DNA of 64,000 nt, from NCBI GenBank assembly GCA_947561395.2, contig OX387193.1, forward strand, positions 16,810,534-16,874,533, written 5' to 3'. The notes beneath the pieces were generated by a model that was given only the letters and a program-made list of their open reading frames with translations, was not told the origin of the DNA and did no database searches. Source of the DNA: Buxus sempervirens (lineage: Eukaryota; Streptophyta; Magnoliopsida; Buxales; Buxaceae). Position 1 is the first letter of the stretch. Each line of letters begins with the position of its first letter. The position numbers and the translations under genes are program-made. Below are positions 9,908-22,132 of this stretch, in pieces.

Positions 9908-12900
9908 TGTAAAACCCCGAATTTTCCTAAAATAAAGTAAATTAAATAAGCCTAAATATTTAGAAGATAGGTATTAATCCAAGTACATTATATGGTTAAG
10001 ATTGATGTGAAGAATAAAAAGGAGAATTTTTGGGAAAAGATTCAAAGGTTAAGTATGGAATTCCAAGAAAAGGGTATTTTAGTCATTTCCCAATTAGCCA
10101 AATTTAGATATTGATTAAATAAATAATTATTAGACTTGAAATACTTAATTAGACTTAATTCGGGTTAGGTTTGCATTTAAATAGCAAATTATTGCTTAAA
10201 AGTAGGAAAAAGGGTATATTGGTGATTATGGTTGATGAGAAGCCTTAAGTTTGAGGATAAAAGGTAGCTTTAGGGTGTTTTAGTAATATTTTAAAATAAG
10301 AAATTTAATTAGCACGAAAATAAAATAAAATAAATCCTTCTCTTGTATATAAGACTTAAAAGAGGAATTAGAAGGAGGGTTAAGATGGGGAGATTTCCAA
10401 TTAAGAGTAAAAAGTCTATTTAGAAGTTTTCCTAAACCTAGTAGGGTTTCTAATTAAGAGAGCTTATAAAAGGAGAAGTCTAGGAAAGGTTTAGGGTTTT
10501 TAGCAAGTCCAAAATAAGGAGGAAAGAGGGGAAAATTCGTGCTTGGGCTTGGGAGAAAAAGAGAGGAGAGAAAAGAGAGGGAAGAAAGGAAAAATGGAGG
10601 TGCTGCAGAGGTCCGACCAGCAGACTTTGAGCGACGATCCCCGGAGATCTAGTCGTTGGATCATCATGAAATTTGGAGGTTATGCTCTATACATGAGATG
10701 CTTAAATCTGAACGGTGGAGATTGGATTTGGATGCGTCTAAGGTGGTGCGAATTAACCCAGAAGTTGGTAGAAAATCGGATTTTGGAAGAAAAAGGAGTT
10801 GTAGGGATGGCCGACTAGTCAACTTCGAACGGTGAGATAAAAAGATCCAACCGTTGGAATGGGCTGAAATTTTAGGGTTTTGTTCTGCTCATGGAGGACT
10901 TCAAACTGAACAGTGGAGATCAAAATTTGAGAAGTTTAGAGGGGTTCGGTCGAGCTCCAAAAACGTGCACAGAAGATGTTCGGAAAAATGTGGGTTCATC
11001 AAAAAGGCAAGTAGCAAACACTTGAAACTGGAGGAATTGCATATTTTCTTGCGTTTTTTATGATTGATCGTATTGGTTCTTAAATTGAATTTCATTGGAA
11101 AAGTTAGATGTTTATAAAGTTTCGATTTGGTGATTTGAATCTCTTTTTAAGAATCAAGAAAAATGTTGTTCATAGGTGGGTTGAATTAGAAAAAAAAAAC
11201 CCTAGTTAAGTTTTAATTACCAAGATGTGAGTGGCACTCTTTTACAACCGAGTTTTCGGGTTTATTCGTGTATTGGTTGAATGAATGCATTGTGTTGATT
11301 GTATTGATTGAAGTCTTCTCGGTGTTCTGGACAATAACAGTTACGGAGGGTTTTGTACAGTGGAATTGGGGATAATTGGAAATCATATTAGATTAAATCC
11401 AAAATAGGTTTGAATGTGTCCTGGGAGTGTTGGGAGGCTAGATAAGTAGTTACAGACAGTAAAAATTTAGTCAGAGTTGGAGTTCTGGGATTAACAGAGA
11501 AGTGAAAGTCGCAGTGGGTCACCGCCCACTTGGCGCCCACTTCAGGAAGTAAGCGCCGAGAAATGTGACCCGGCGCCGAGCTAGCGCCCACTCTGCGCTC
11601 AGCTCGCGCCTACCTCAATTTCCCGCGCCCTTCTCCCGCTCTTCTCACGCCCGTCTGGCGCCTGGCTCGCGCCCGCTCGTCCACGAGTGAGCGCTAGCCT
11701 CATTTTGATGAAAGGAGCCACCGCCCACTTAGCGCCTACCTGGCGCCCACTTCAGGAAGTGAGCGCCCAGTTGTTTTTCTTGCCGAATCCCAAAATTTCG
11801 TAAAACCAAGGGGTTTTGGATGCTAGAGGGTCTTCGACCACTTACCCAAATAATTGTTTACGACATTAGAGATAAAAATTTGCTTGTGAGAACATTGAAA
11901 ATAGATCCTAGGTTTAGTAAAGGCTTATGAAGTAGATGTTGGGAAATAAGTCGACGATGTTCGGGATATCTACATACTAGGGCTTTATTTTAGTCCTCTT
12001 GAAGCATGCACTGTTTGGTACTTGATTTGTTTTATGAAACCCCGTTTTGATGGCAAGTTTTGAATTAAGTTGTAAATATTATTTACTTGATGTTCTGGTT
12101 AGAACACTTGTGAGTTGATGTTCTGGTTGGAACACTTGTGAGTTGATGTTCTGGTTGGAACACTTGTGAGTGGATGTTCTGGTTGGAACACTTGTGAGTG
12201 GATGTTCTGGTTGGAACACTTGTGAGTTTCTGTTCTGGTTGGAACAACTTGTGATATGCATACTGAATGCGGTGTTTTATCGGTGATTTATCGGTTTTGG
12301 TTTAGCTTGTCCTGGATTCAGAGTCTAAGCTTAGTAATGTGATGTATTTTGTTTTATTGGTGTAATGGCATGGCCATGGAGTGTTGCTACTACCAGTGTA
12401 AAGCAGCCAGATACCCTGAGTAGTCCTGGTTGTCAGTGCCGATACCCGGAGTAGGCCGGCACTGGATGACGAAACCCTGAGTAGGCCGTCATTTCAGAGT
12501 ATCCGAAACCCTGAGTGGGCCAGAACTGTGTACATGGAGGTGTGAAGGCAGCTCTGGCATGTGGATTAACCAATCAAATAATTGCATAACATTGACCACT
12601 GTGGGGATTTGTTTTTGTTTGACGTGATATGTTTTATTCGCTGGTCTATTGGTGCGGAGTGGCCCATGATAAACACTCTAATATTTCAAAAACCTGAGTT
12701 GTTGAACTATGTTTTCTTCGATATGTTGCTACCTGATTATACGTGACTTTACGGCTATAGGCATGATTGATTAACCAAGCTAAGCAACTACATGACATTG
12801 ACCATTCGATGTTTTATCGGTATTGTTATTGAAATATGAGTTGATAAGAATAATGGGATTTGATTTAAACTTTGGAATTATCCTTGTTAATGTTGTTGGT

Positions 12901-13261
12901 TTAATCGTACACCTCATGACTTATTTTGTAAACATGGACTGATTTCATGCATGCACCTTGCTACTTGTTGAGATTTATTCTCACTCCGGTTTCTCCCATT
13001 TTTCAGGTACTCTTGGTGAGGACGTCAAGTTGTGGGCTAGTTGTAGCGGGTAGTCTATATAGATGTAGGATTGCTCATATAATTGAAACCCTTTTTATAT
13101 TATAATTGTTGATTAATAAAGAGAATTTGAATTCCAGTTTCCGCTTTTACTCTGATTATAAAGTTAGAAAAAGTTTTAAATTATTCCATATTTTAGTTGC
13201 TTTTGTTGCTTATCATAACACCTCGGGTTTTGGGAATTGGACCCGGAACCGGGGCGTTACA
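9908..13261 (+). mobile_element. Solo LTR, Tekay/Del-like Ty3 retrotransposon, perfect TSD
   Basis: The 3354-bp unit starts TGTAAAACCCCGAATTTTCC and ends GGAACCGGGGCGTTACA. It is flanked on both sides by ATTGT (9903-9907 and 13262-13266). Its terminal sequences closely resemble those of the neighbouring solo LTR 6087-9728, so both belong to the same broad lineage. No coding sequence of gag or pol is present. Inside are GC-rich imperfect repeats of GCGCCCACTT (11.5-11.77 kb), a 28-bp tandem array (12088-12255) and ACCCTGAGTAGGCCG repeats (12.4-12.5 kb). Confidence 0.92.
12088..12255. repeat. 28-bp tandem repeat, six copies
   Basis: Units of TGATGTTCTGGTTGGAACAC plus TTGTGAGT repeat with an exact 28-base period from 12088. 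The last unit is slightly altered. Each unit contains GTTCTGGTTGGAAC, an imperfect inverted repeat, so every copy could form a small stem. The array lies inside solo LTR 9908-13261. Confidence 0.92.
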
Positions 13262-14470
13262 ATTGTTCATATATGGATTTTGCAGTATATTTTCTTCTCT
13301 TTTCCCTTTTCTGGATCCAATGTAACCCTTTTAAACCCCGTTACCCCTTCTGTAGGATTTAATTTTCTCATCATTTTGTTCAATATGGACTGGTTCTTGT
13401 GTGGTATGTCATACACACATGCACACACTAATTCACTCTCGAATCCCCGTGCTAGAGCCATCATTGAAGCGTGATATATCTCATGTGCACACGAGCATGA
13501 GGCACACACCCACTATAGATCTGTTTACAACATGCTTACATCAGGTTTGTTTTAATTTATTTTGTGCTCATATCATGCGTGGTTTGGCCTGGACTAGGGG
13601 AGGGTCTTCCGAACCCCCAATCTTCTCCCCCCATTCGAACGAAGAAGAATTCCCCTCCTAGACAGAGATAGAGAATCTCCTCTCTACCTCAGAATTGTGA
13701 GGTACATCTCACACTTGATGAGGGAAGGCCCCACGCCTCATCCTTCATCTCTCTTTGGCTCAAACATTTAGTAAATTAGGTTAATCAAACTTAAAATCAA
13801 CTTGGAAGCCACTTTGGGTCCACCGAGCGACCCCCAGTCATTATTAGACCCACATGGGAAGAGGGACCCCATAAATCCCTCCAGAAATTCGGATTTGCAG
13901 GCTTTCTATGTCAACCATAAACACAGAACGGTTTCGGCCAAACCATATAGCTTATACGGTTTAGCCTAAATTGTATGGTTTAGTACAAAAAATCTATAGA
14001 CTTGGATTTCGTGGTTATTCTGCATTTAAAATCAATTTTAATCAAGTGTAATTTACACAAAAAGGTGTTCGGTCATCCAGAGACCTCCTTGAGACCCGGG
14101 TTTGCTTTAAAACCCAAATGGCATCCTGTGGGCCTTCCAATGGGGCCCACACTCCAGACTCAGGTCACTTGAGCTAAAAAAGAGAAAATCAAAGCAAAAT
14201 AAATGGGACCTATACCTTGCATTTGATTCCCACAAAAGGCCAAATCAAGCAGGCATATTGGCTTAGGATAGGTGAGGTAAAAATGAATTGATTCGCTAAA
14301 CACTAAACCAGGGATAACCCGTGGGACCCGTCTTTTGACGGGGCGGTCCGGAGTGTCTACGGATTTCCTCGAACTGTAATTGGCCCCTTCCCCAGAATCT
14401 CAATGTGCAGACCACTTAATAGACATCCTTTAGGCATCCGGGTGTCTGCCTGCACCCCATCAAGCAGTGG

Positions 14471-16059
14471 CGACTTCCAATCTCCCCCTCTCCCCCTCAC
14501 ATCGCGTGCGCCACGGATCGACGTGCGCACACAATCCCCATACTAATATTTGAGAAGGTAAACTAAAAAGGGTTGTGCCTTAAGTTGAAACGGGTAGTTG
14601 CTGCTCACTTGATATATGTTACAAATCATAACTAATAAGGAAAGTAAGAGCAAAGATTTCAATGCTTCCTTTCAAAACTTACTTGTAATTTATACATACT
14701 CAAAAAAAACTTAAGACATTTCCTTTAAATTTCCCAGAGGTAAAAATATAAAACTATATAGGGCTACTAGAAGAATTATTAACTATGGTTCTCAAAGTTT
14801 GCTAAATGCATTAACCTCAACTAGCATATATTAACCATTATGGGAATACTGTTGCCATCCAAGCAGACCTGAAATCACATGGTACTAGTAAATATGCTCA
14901 TAACAATAAATAATGTAATAGTGAACATATCAAGCCACAATACGGCCGACTTGGAGCAGAAACATGGATTCTCCAACAACATTTTAGCCACAAAGCAACA
15001 TCATTTTAAATCGAATTTTTAAATTCGCTATGTAAAACCTTGAAATTTACTAATATTTCCCATAAATTGAACATCTCAAGGGACAAATATATATATGAAA
15101 TATACCTGTTCACTAAATGGGGCAAAAATCTGTTTTACTATCTCAAAAACCTCTTCAATTGAATTTCTAGCGTCAATCTGAACACGAGAGTAAGTGGTTA
15201 GCTGTTGCTACCAAAAGAAAAAACACACACACACACAGGAGGAAAGAAAGATAAACAAGATATCTGAATCGTCTCTACATTATCATCACCCCTACCAGTA
15301 CCCGTGGGGCTAGTTGTGTTCTCCTTTATCTATTTTGAAAACAATTTTAAAGGCTCTTGGTTTTTAGATATATACTAGCGGGTGACACGTGAAGTATTGC
15401 ACGTAGATGATTAAAAAATTTGATATAAATAATTACTAAGAGATTAACTTAAAATTAGTAAATACCATTTTGCAGAAATAATATATAGAGTGGAAAAGTG
15501 TTGACACTTGTAAAATAAAGGATGCTTTTTAAGAGAAATTGTATGAAGTAAAGAGTTATGTAACTATTTCGGGGGAGTGAAATCACTATCCACAATGGTT
15601 AAGAGAGCAAAAGACAAACATAACCCCAATATAATACATTATTGTATAATTCTAAAGAATATTTTGGGAAAAAAGGTTATGAAGTATGGCATGCTTTCCA
15701 ATGGGGTGATTCCTATATATATTATGTTTTCGAAATGTCCTATATGGTTTCTTGAATATGATGCAATACATAGAGTATATTGATAACATAAGCACATAAA
15801 AATCCTTGATTTGATTTTAACAAAAGAAAAAAAAATCTACACAACACATGAACAGGCATATGAACAAGGATGGCAATTGCACAAAACAAAGTTTGAAACG
15901 TGAAAAAAAAAAGTCCAAGTATTACCAAATTATGTGATAAAAAAATTCAAAACAAGATCAAATACTACTTCAGTATTCATAAAAATTATATTGAAAACAA
16001 TTATTTATACAATCTCAAAACCCAAATATAAACAATACTCAATCACTTGTACAGCAAAC
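14471..16059. other. AT-rich stretch; one exon-like remnant, TE border at 15.37 kb
   Basis: No intact gene is visible. The only coding signal is the short minus-strand exon at 15106-15177. At 15370-15410 the sequence CTAGCGGGTGACACGTG with GCACGT resembles, in inverse orientation, the ends seen near 26955 and 47195 (CACGTG next to CCCACTAGTATATAT). It is probably a transposon border of that family. Confidence 0.4.
15106..15177 (-). pseudogene. Exon-like remnant, possible UMP/CMP kinase C-terminus
   Basis: On the minus strand a 72-base open segment is bounded by TTCAG before it (15181-15178) and GTATAT after it, which fit splice acceptor and donor. It encodes 24 residues including NSIEEVFEIVKQIFAPFSEQ. 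This resembles the C-terminal helix of plant UMP/CMP kinases (pattern D-A-x-x-S-I-E-E-V-F-E-x-V-K-x-I-F). I see no other exon of such a gene in the window. It is therefore either an isolated gene fragment or a chance match. The family assignment rests on memory of the pattern. Confidence 0.35.
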
Positions 16060-17290
16060 CTAAGGCCCCGATTGGTTGCAAGAATTGGGACGAGAATTCA
16101 GTACGGAATTTGGAATTTCAAATCTTTTGTTTGGAAGCACATTGGAGAATTGGAATTAAAATTGTTACCCAATTCCATTGAATTACTTTATAAGCTATTT
16201 TTTAGTTTACCTAATTCCCTACACAAGATGAGAGAATTTAGGATTCGTGATAAGAATTAACACTCGATACAGGAATTCGATAGAAACCCATCGACAAAAC
16301 CCATTTTCTTCAAAATAGGTACTTTCATTCTACACCTGAAACAGCCTCTCTCTCTCTCTCTCGTTAACTTCTAAGCAGGTTTTTTTTTCCTTTCTTTTCT
16401 GTCAAACTCTCGGTCATCTTTGTCGAAAATCATGAAACAACACCCCCTCTCTTTCTCTCTCTCCCCTCACTCTCTCTCTTCCGTTTTCCTCTAAATAGGT
16501 ACCCTTTTTCTTACTTTCTTTTTTCCGACAAACTCTCTGGTCTTCTATGTAAACAGCCACTTCTTTCTCTCTCTCTCCTCCCACTCTCTCTCTTCCGTTT
16601 TCTTCTAAATAGGTACCTTTTTTCCGACAAACTCTCCGGCAGTCTCTCTCTCCCCACTCTCTCTCTTCCCACAGCCTCCCATCCCATGCTTTCCCCATTA
16701 GCAAACTCAAAGGATTGATGTTGAGTTTGATTGTTCTCTATACACTAAACCTTCTCTAAATTAATAAATCGAGGACTACCAAAAAAATAATAATAAATCG
16801 AGGATTTGGATTTACAAATAAAAAAATTAATTTTTTTAAATAGAAACATAATTTAAGGAATGATATAAACATTAATAAACATTAAGGAATGATATAAACA
16901 TAATTTAATAGAAACACTTGTTGTAGCAAAACAGCGATGCAAAGAAGTACTTCCCATCTCAAAACATGCCTCTACTCCACTTGTGTTGTTGTTAACATGG
17001 GAATGATATAAACATTAATAATCCAATTAACTAAGGAATTGTAATTGAGTTTCATAAATTCATCCAATAAATGGAATTGGAATTTAAATCAATTCTCTAT
17101 GGAATTCTAATTCCAAAATTCAATTCTATTGTCATCCAATCACAAAAATTTGAATTCTATCTAATTCCAATTCTTAATGAATTGGAATTGGAATTAGAAT
17201 TCTTAATTTCAATTCCAATTCATCGAACCATGGACAGAAACCATGGAATCATGGAAAGAAAAACAAAGATTTGAATTTAGGACATTATAA
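16060..17290. other. Non-coding stretch with CT-rich and AATTGG-rich tracts
   Basis: The part 16340-16680 is dominated by CT microsatellite runs and three copies of a segment containing CTAAATAGGTACC with CCGACAAACTCTC. 17040-17225 is built from words such as GAATTGGAATT and its complement. The start GGCCCCGATTGGTTGCAAG at 16062 looks like a MITE end, but no matching partner was found. No gene is seen. Confidence 0.35.
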
Positions 17291-18111
17291 CGCATGTGAA
17301 TAGCACCAGACAATTAATTCAAATTCTAGACCTATGAGCAAACCATAACACACACAAATTAAACAAACACAAATTAAACAATTGAGATCCTATGAAGCCT
17401 CCATCTATACTTTTATTTGGAGCCTCCATAAGATTATGTCACGTATAGAAAAAAACAATTGAATGGTATAACTATAAATTTTTAATTACACTTGACATGA
17501 TCCTATGAAAAATCTCCTAATAAGGATGTAGATAGAGGCTCCACAAGATATGAATTGTTCCGAAACCCATTAAATCTTTTACAAGGCTGCGTTTGGATAG
17601 TTGGGTTAGATTGAAAATTGTAAGAAAATCAACTATCATATAAAAAGCAAAAGAAGCAAAGAATTGTTTTTTTGTGTCATTATGGCTCTGTTTGGTAACG
17701 CTTTTGCTTTCTTGCTTTCAAAAGCAAGAAAGCAAAAAAGTACTTTTTTTGATTTTCAAAAGATATTTTGTTGAAGCAAAGCTGTTTGGTAAACTTTTGC
17801 TTTGTTGCTAAGAAGCAAAAAAGCATGTTTGGTAACTATAATAACATATAAATTGCTTTTATGCAATCATATAAAACTACTGTAAATAATTGATGCATTC
17901 TATTTAAAAATATACTTGATGTATATTTTAACTGGTTGAGCAATAATCGGGGGGTCGGTTCGAGTTAAATCCATTTATTGGTGGGTTGGGAAAACCCAAA
18001 ACCAACCCAACTCGCCAATAATTGGGTTCAACCCACTAACCCGATTAATAATTTTTATTTATAAAATACACACCACTAAAAAATAACGTGAATTAGTGAT
18101 ACAATTTAGGG

Positions 18112-18420
18112 TTAAACAGGTCTTTATCAGGTTAAACGGGTCATTATTGAGTTAAATGGGCCATTATTGAGTTAAATGGGTCATTATCGGGTTAAACAGA
18201 TCATTATTGGGTTAAGCGGGTCATTATTGGGTTAAACGAGTCATTATAAGGTTAAAAAGGTCATTATCGAATTAAACAGATCATTATTGGGTTAAACGAG
18301 TCATTATAAGGTTAAACGGATCATTGTCGAGTTAAACGGATCATTATTGAGTTAAATGGGTCGTTATCGGGTTAAATGAGTCATTATTAGGTTAAACGGA
18401 TCATTATCAGGTTAGATTCA
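18112..18420. repeat. 20-bp minisatellite GTTAAACGGGTCATTATTGG, about 15 copies
   Basis: Units of 20 bases (consensus GTTAAACGGGTCATTATTGG) repeat head to tail with one to three changes each. Flanks contain CAACCCAAC and GGTCAACCC words of the same kind, typical of internal satellites of non-autonomous plant DNA transposons. No terminal repeats could be fixed. Confidence 0.85.
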
Positions 18421-18639
18421 AGTTGACCCGAATATGAATGGGTTACTAAATCCCCAATCCAAAACCGTCCCAACTATTTCACAGGTCAACCCAAACTCGT
18501 TTATTATAGTTGGATTCGGACAAGTTAGGTCGATTTTTTCTAGGTCTAGTTTACCAAACGGTACTACGGTACCTATAAGATGTATAAATAATCACTAACC
18601 AAATGGTGTAAAGAAAAAAAAAAGGACTTTGTTTAAATA

Positions 18640-18832
18640 AAAATAAAAAGTAAAAGCAAAAGGCAATACGAAGAGCAGCTGGTATCCTCCCTGTATACTG
18701 TATACCCCTCTTTAAACCCACCAGCTCCTTCCTCTTCTCCCCACATTCTATCACTCTCTCTCTTCCCTTCTCCTTCTCGCAGAACCTAATAGAAGAGACT
18801 AACTCGGTGCAAGTGGACTTTATTAAAGGTAA
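18640..18832 (+). other. Possible gene 5' leader with splice donor
   Basis: A pyrimidine-rich leader (TCACTCTCTCTCTTCCCTTC, about 18751) is followed by an A/G-richer segment ending AAAG at 18828, then GTAAGATC, a good donor. This is the look of a plant 5' untranslated exon. No coding exon that would follow it was recognised downstream, so it may be a remnant. Confidence 0.25.
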
Positions 18833-19789
18833 GATCTCTCACAAAATCTCTTTTATCTTGTCTTTCATTTTTTTTTCTTGTTCATTATGGTTGTTAGGTT
18901 AGTAGATTAGGGTTATAAATTTATTCCATTCCGTCATTCTTTCTTCTTTCTATTCTTCTCGATTATTTACTTCTTCAACCTTTTATTTTGTTTTGTTTTT
19001 TTTTACTTCTTTTGATATATACGTTTTAGCCATCTTCTGCATGTCCAGATTCATGTCTCATCTTCCCTTGTTCCTCTTCTGCTCTGTAAATCTTAGCATA
19101 TTACTAATTAATCACTTCCACATGGAGGGCTCTTTTACCTTTTCAAATGTAAGATGCGATTGTTGTCAAATGGGTCCTCTAAGGTACAATCTATTCAATT
19201 CCAGCTTACATAGATCAGACTCTGGAATGGGTACTACAGGGTAGTACACGTGGTGATACTCAGAATCTTTTGAGTCAGATTTACTCCAAGCATGACTTGG
19301 CTTTAGTTTCCCCTCTCCATTAGTGATTTAGCTGTAGAATCTTGAAATGACAGCATCAAAATCTAATTACTATATATCATAAACCATTAGCTTCATGTTT
19401 ATACACCAAATCAATAAAACCAATCACCGCTAAAGTTATTCAGTTTATCTGCTGCTGCACGGTGACTATGCTTAGTAGAGGCTTAAGTAATGGTCAAGGG
19501 TCTGAATAAGTATCTTTGAATGAAATAGGAAATGTGAAGCTCGTGGCATAGGTCATTCTCCATTTAATATTTGATAAGATGAATCAACTAACACTGGGCT
19601 TTTTGATTCTGATGTGGTTAAGTATGCTTTGTAGCCAAGCATAATCACATTAAATATGATATCAAGTATCATCTGGTGACAAATGCTTCTCTTCACATCA
19701 ACCTTACATGGTGACTTTTATTTCCTTGTTTGCTTTCAATCTCAAGTATTTTAAGTGGGGCTTGAATTGTGTGGAATGTGGAATTAAGA

Positions 19790-20576
19790 AGACTCCTACT
19801 AGATTGGGAAGTAAATGAGTATGAAGACTAGATGTCCAAGCTGTATAGAGTGCAAGTGGGTCAGGGGGATGATACCAGAATTTGGACTAAGGCCAAATCA
19901 GGAACATTCTCAATTAGATCAGCCCTCACAGACATGGTATCTACAGGTTTGCAATTTCAGGCTTCAAGCTTGATCTCGGCAAGGGGTATTCTGAGCAAAG
20001 TGAGTTTCTTTTCTTGGGCAGCTGCCCTGGACAAAATACTAACGGTTAATCACTTGAAGAGTAGGGGCTGGCAGCTATCATATGTAAAGAGAATGAAGAA
20101 TCAGTGGAGCACCTATTACTCCATTGTTCAGGAGCATCTAAACCATGGAACATGATTCTAGTAAGGATGGGCATTTGTTGGACCGAACCTGAAACCTTCA
20201 GGCAATCTCTGGAATCATGGAGGTATTTCAAAGGAAGATCTTGCAGGGAATTGATCTGGAATACATCACCAGCTGCCACTGCTTGGGTCTTATGGGGAGA
20301 GATAAATTGCAGGATATTCAAGGATGCTGAGAGGAATTGGTTTTACTTGGAAAGAAGTTTTGAAAGTGATTCATAGCTGGTTAGTGGATCAATCTTCTAT
20401 GAAAGACATACTACTTGAAGATTTTCTGGGCTGTCTGAGTTTTGCTGACTTGTAATCTGGGGTATCCTTAATGTTGGTTGGGGGATTCTTGGTACACTAT
20501 TGTGTACTTGTGTCTCTCTTTCCTTTTTCCTATTATACATATAATAAAATACCTTACTTACCGATAAAAAAAAAAG
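19790..20576 (+). mobile_element. 5'-truncated L1-type LINE, 3' end
   Basis: The plus strand encodes the region after the reverse transcriptase. Motifs are DWEVNEYED with a stop before MSKLYRV, then DTRIWTKAKSGTFSIRSAL, then KVSFFSWAAALDKILT, the zf-RVT-type domain. After a one-base frameshift near 20090 the frame continues CKENEESVEHLLLHC, with the zinc-binding Cys and His, and then WVLWGEINCRIF. The RNase H domain is absent. A 3' tail ends in GATAAAAAAAAAAG at 20562-20576. Stops and frameshift mean it is inactive. No target duplication was identified. Confidence 0.85.
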
Positions 20577-22132
20577 ATAACTAAGAGAGATGGGGTCTCG
20601 TAGAACAACCAATTTGGATATGAAAAGATGAAAGATATGCCCAATTCTGTTATGTTGGGGTCAAGCTGAATGTAAGCTGGCATGGCATTATAAGAGAAGG
20701 TGATGAATTTAAGATGGCATGGCCTGAACTTTTCTGGTTTGGCTTGATCAATTTTCTGTTTGAATTGAACCAATTTTTCAGTTGATCTACATGCACTGAA
20801 GAGCCTTTTAGGATCAATTGATCGTTTGACCTGGAAATGCGACTTTGGAAGGTGGAATGTTTATCTACCTGTAGAACCTTTTATATTCTGTTGATTATTT
20901 TACCATGAAATTCGACCCTGGATGGTACAAGTCTCTACTAAGTACAGCTAGTACGTCAATTTTGTTTCATTATATTGACCGATAGGTTGATTATTCTTTC
21001 TTGTAGGTATTGGATTGTGTTGGAAATGCAGGTCGTAGAAGCTTAAGTAGCTAACACCTCACCATGCATCTCGAATAACCTTGGTACAGTTGCAGCAGAA
21101 AGTTAGTACCTTGACACGTATTGTGCCTTACTGACCCATGGAGAGTGAAACCTGCAGAATTTTGGTCATTTTCATGAAATTATTTGTCAATAAAATAATA
21201 ACTTGTGTATAATAACTGGCATGATGAATATGGTATTTTGATGTCATTGTTCAATTTGATATGTGGCTGTTGGTCTAATTTATGCATGATAAAGTCCAGT
21301 TGGTGCGATTGCCAGAGCCAATAATTGGATCTTTCCCATATTTGTAGAAGAACCCCATATTTGTAGAAGAACCTGTATTTTTGTTTTTATAGAAGAAGTA
21401 AAGATTCTTGTCATAGCCTTGATTATATGGTGCAGTCCATCTTTTGCTTCATGGTTTTATGGGGAAAAAAATGCTTCAAACCTCATTTTAGTCCACCTTA
21501 ATCAGAGGTGATGAAACAAACTAGATGGCATAAGACATTCCATCACAAAGACCCCAGTTTTGGATATTCGCACTCTTGTAAAATGAAAGACCAGCCAAAT
21601 AAAAGATTTTTATTATGTTGGCATAAAAGTACCTGGTACATCCAAATAGCTTTCACCCAAATAAAAGATTGTTACTGGTTTAGATTATATTCTTTGGCAT
21701 TCTTAATATAAGTGTTTTTTGTTTGTTTTATCAAAACTAACATCAAAGGGTAAAATGAGTAAATGTAATTAGCCAAACAAGAGAACCAGGATTTTCCATC
21801 AGCATTCATACATTTTCCGGTTACATCCAAACATCTTTCAGGAAAGTTAACTTTACTTTCCAGAACATTACTTTCTGCAATATAGCTTTCCTAACTGACT
21901 TTCCAAATTTATCCGGCTATCCAAATGCAGCCCAAATCAATCCTAATCTTACTTCACTGCACCTTGACTCCCCAGTCGATTCTAGTGGTTTAGTCACTCG
22001 AACAAGACAAGAAATTTTCATGATAATTGCAACTGAACCATAGAATCGGAGGAAATCCAGTTTGAAATTACCTGCAAGGTTTGATTTTCTTCCTGTTATA
22101 TGCTGTCTTCTCCTTTTATAAAACCGATTCCC
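20577..22132. other. Stretch without recognised genes
   Basis: Both strands show only short random frames. Base composition is ordinary intergenic A/T-rich. No terminal repeats or protein matches were seen. Confidence 0.3.

Larger units (their letters stand above)
5157..14470 (+). mobile_element. Old Ty3-type (Tat/Ogre-like) LTR, interrupted by two solo LTRs
   Basis: At 5157 the sequence begins TGTAAGCACCTAAATTTTG, the style of start seen in many plant Ty3/gypsy LTRs. Around 13.8-14.47 kb it has features typical of the R/U5 and primer-site region of Tat-type elements, ending near CAGTGGCGACTTCC. Two younger solo LTRs (6087-9728, 9908-13261) lie between. Removing them leaves about 2.3 kb, a normal length for such an LTR. 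The ends are inferred from family style, not from a target duplication, and the outer right limit is approximate. Confidence 0.45.
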
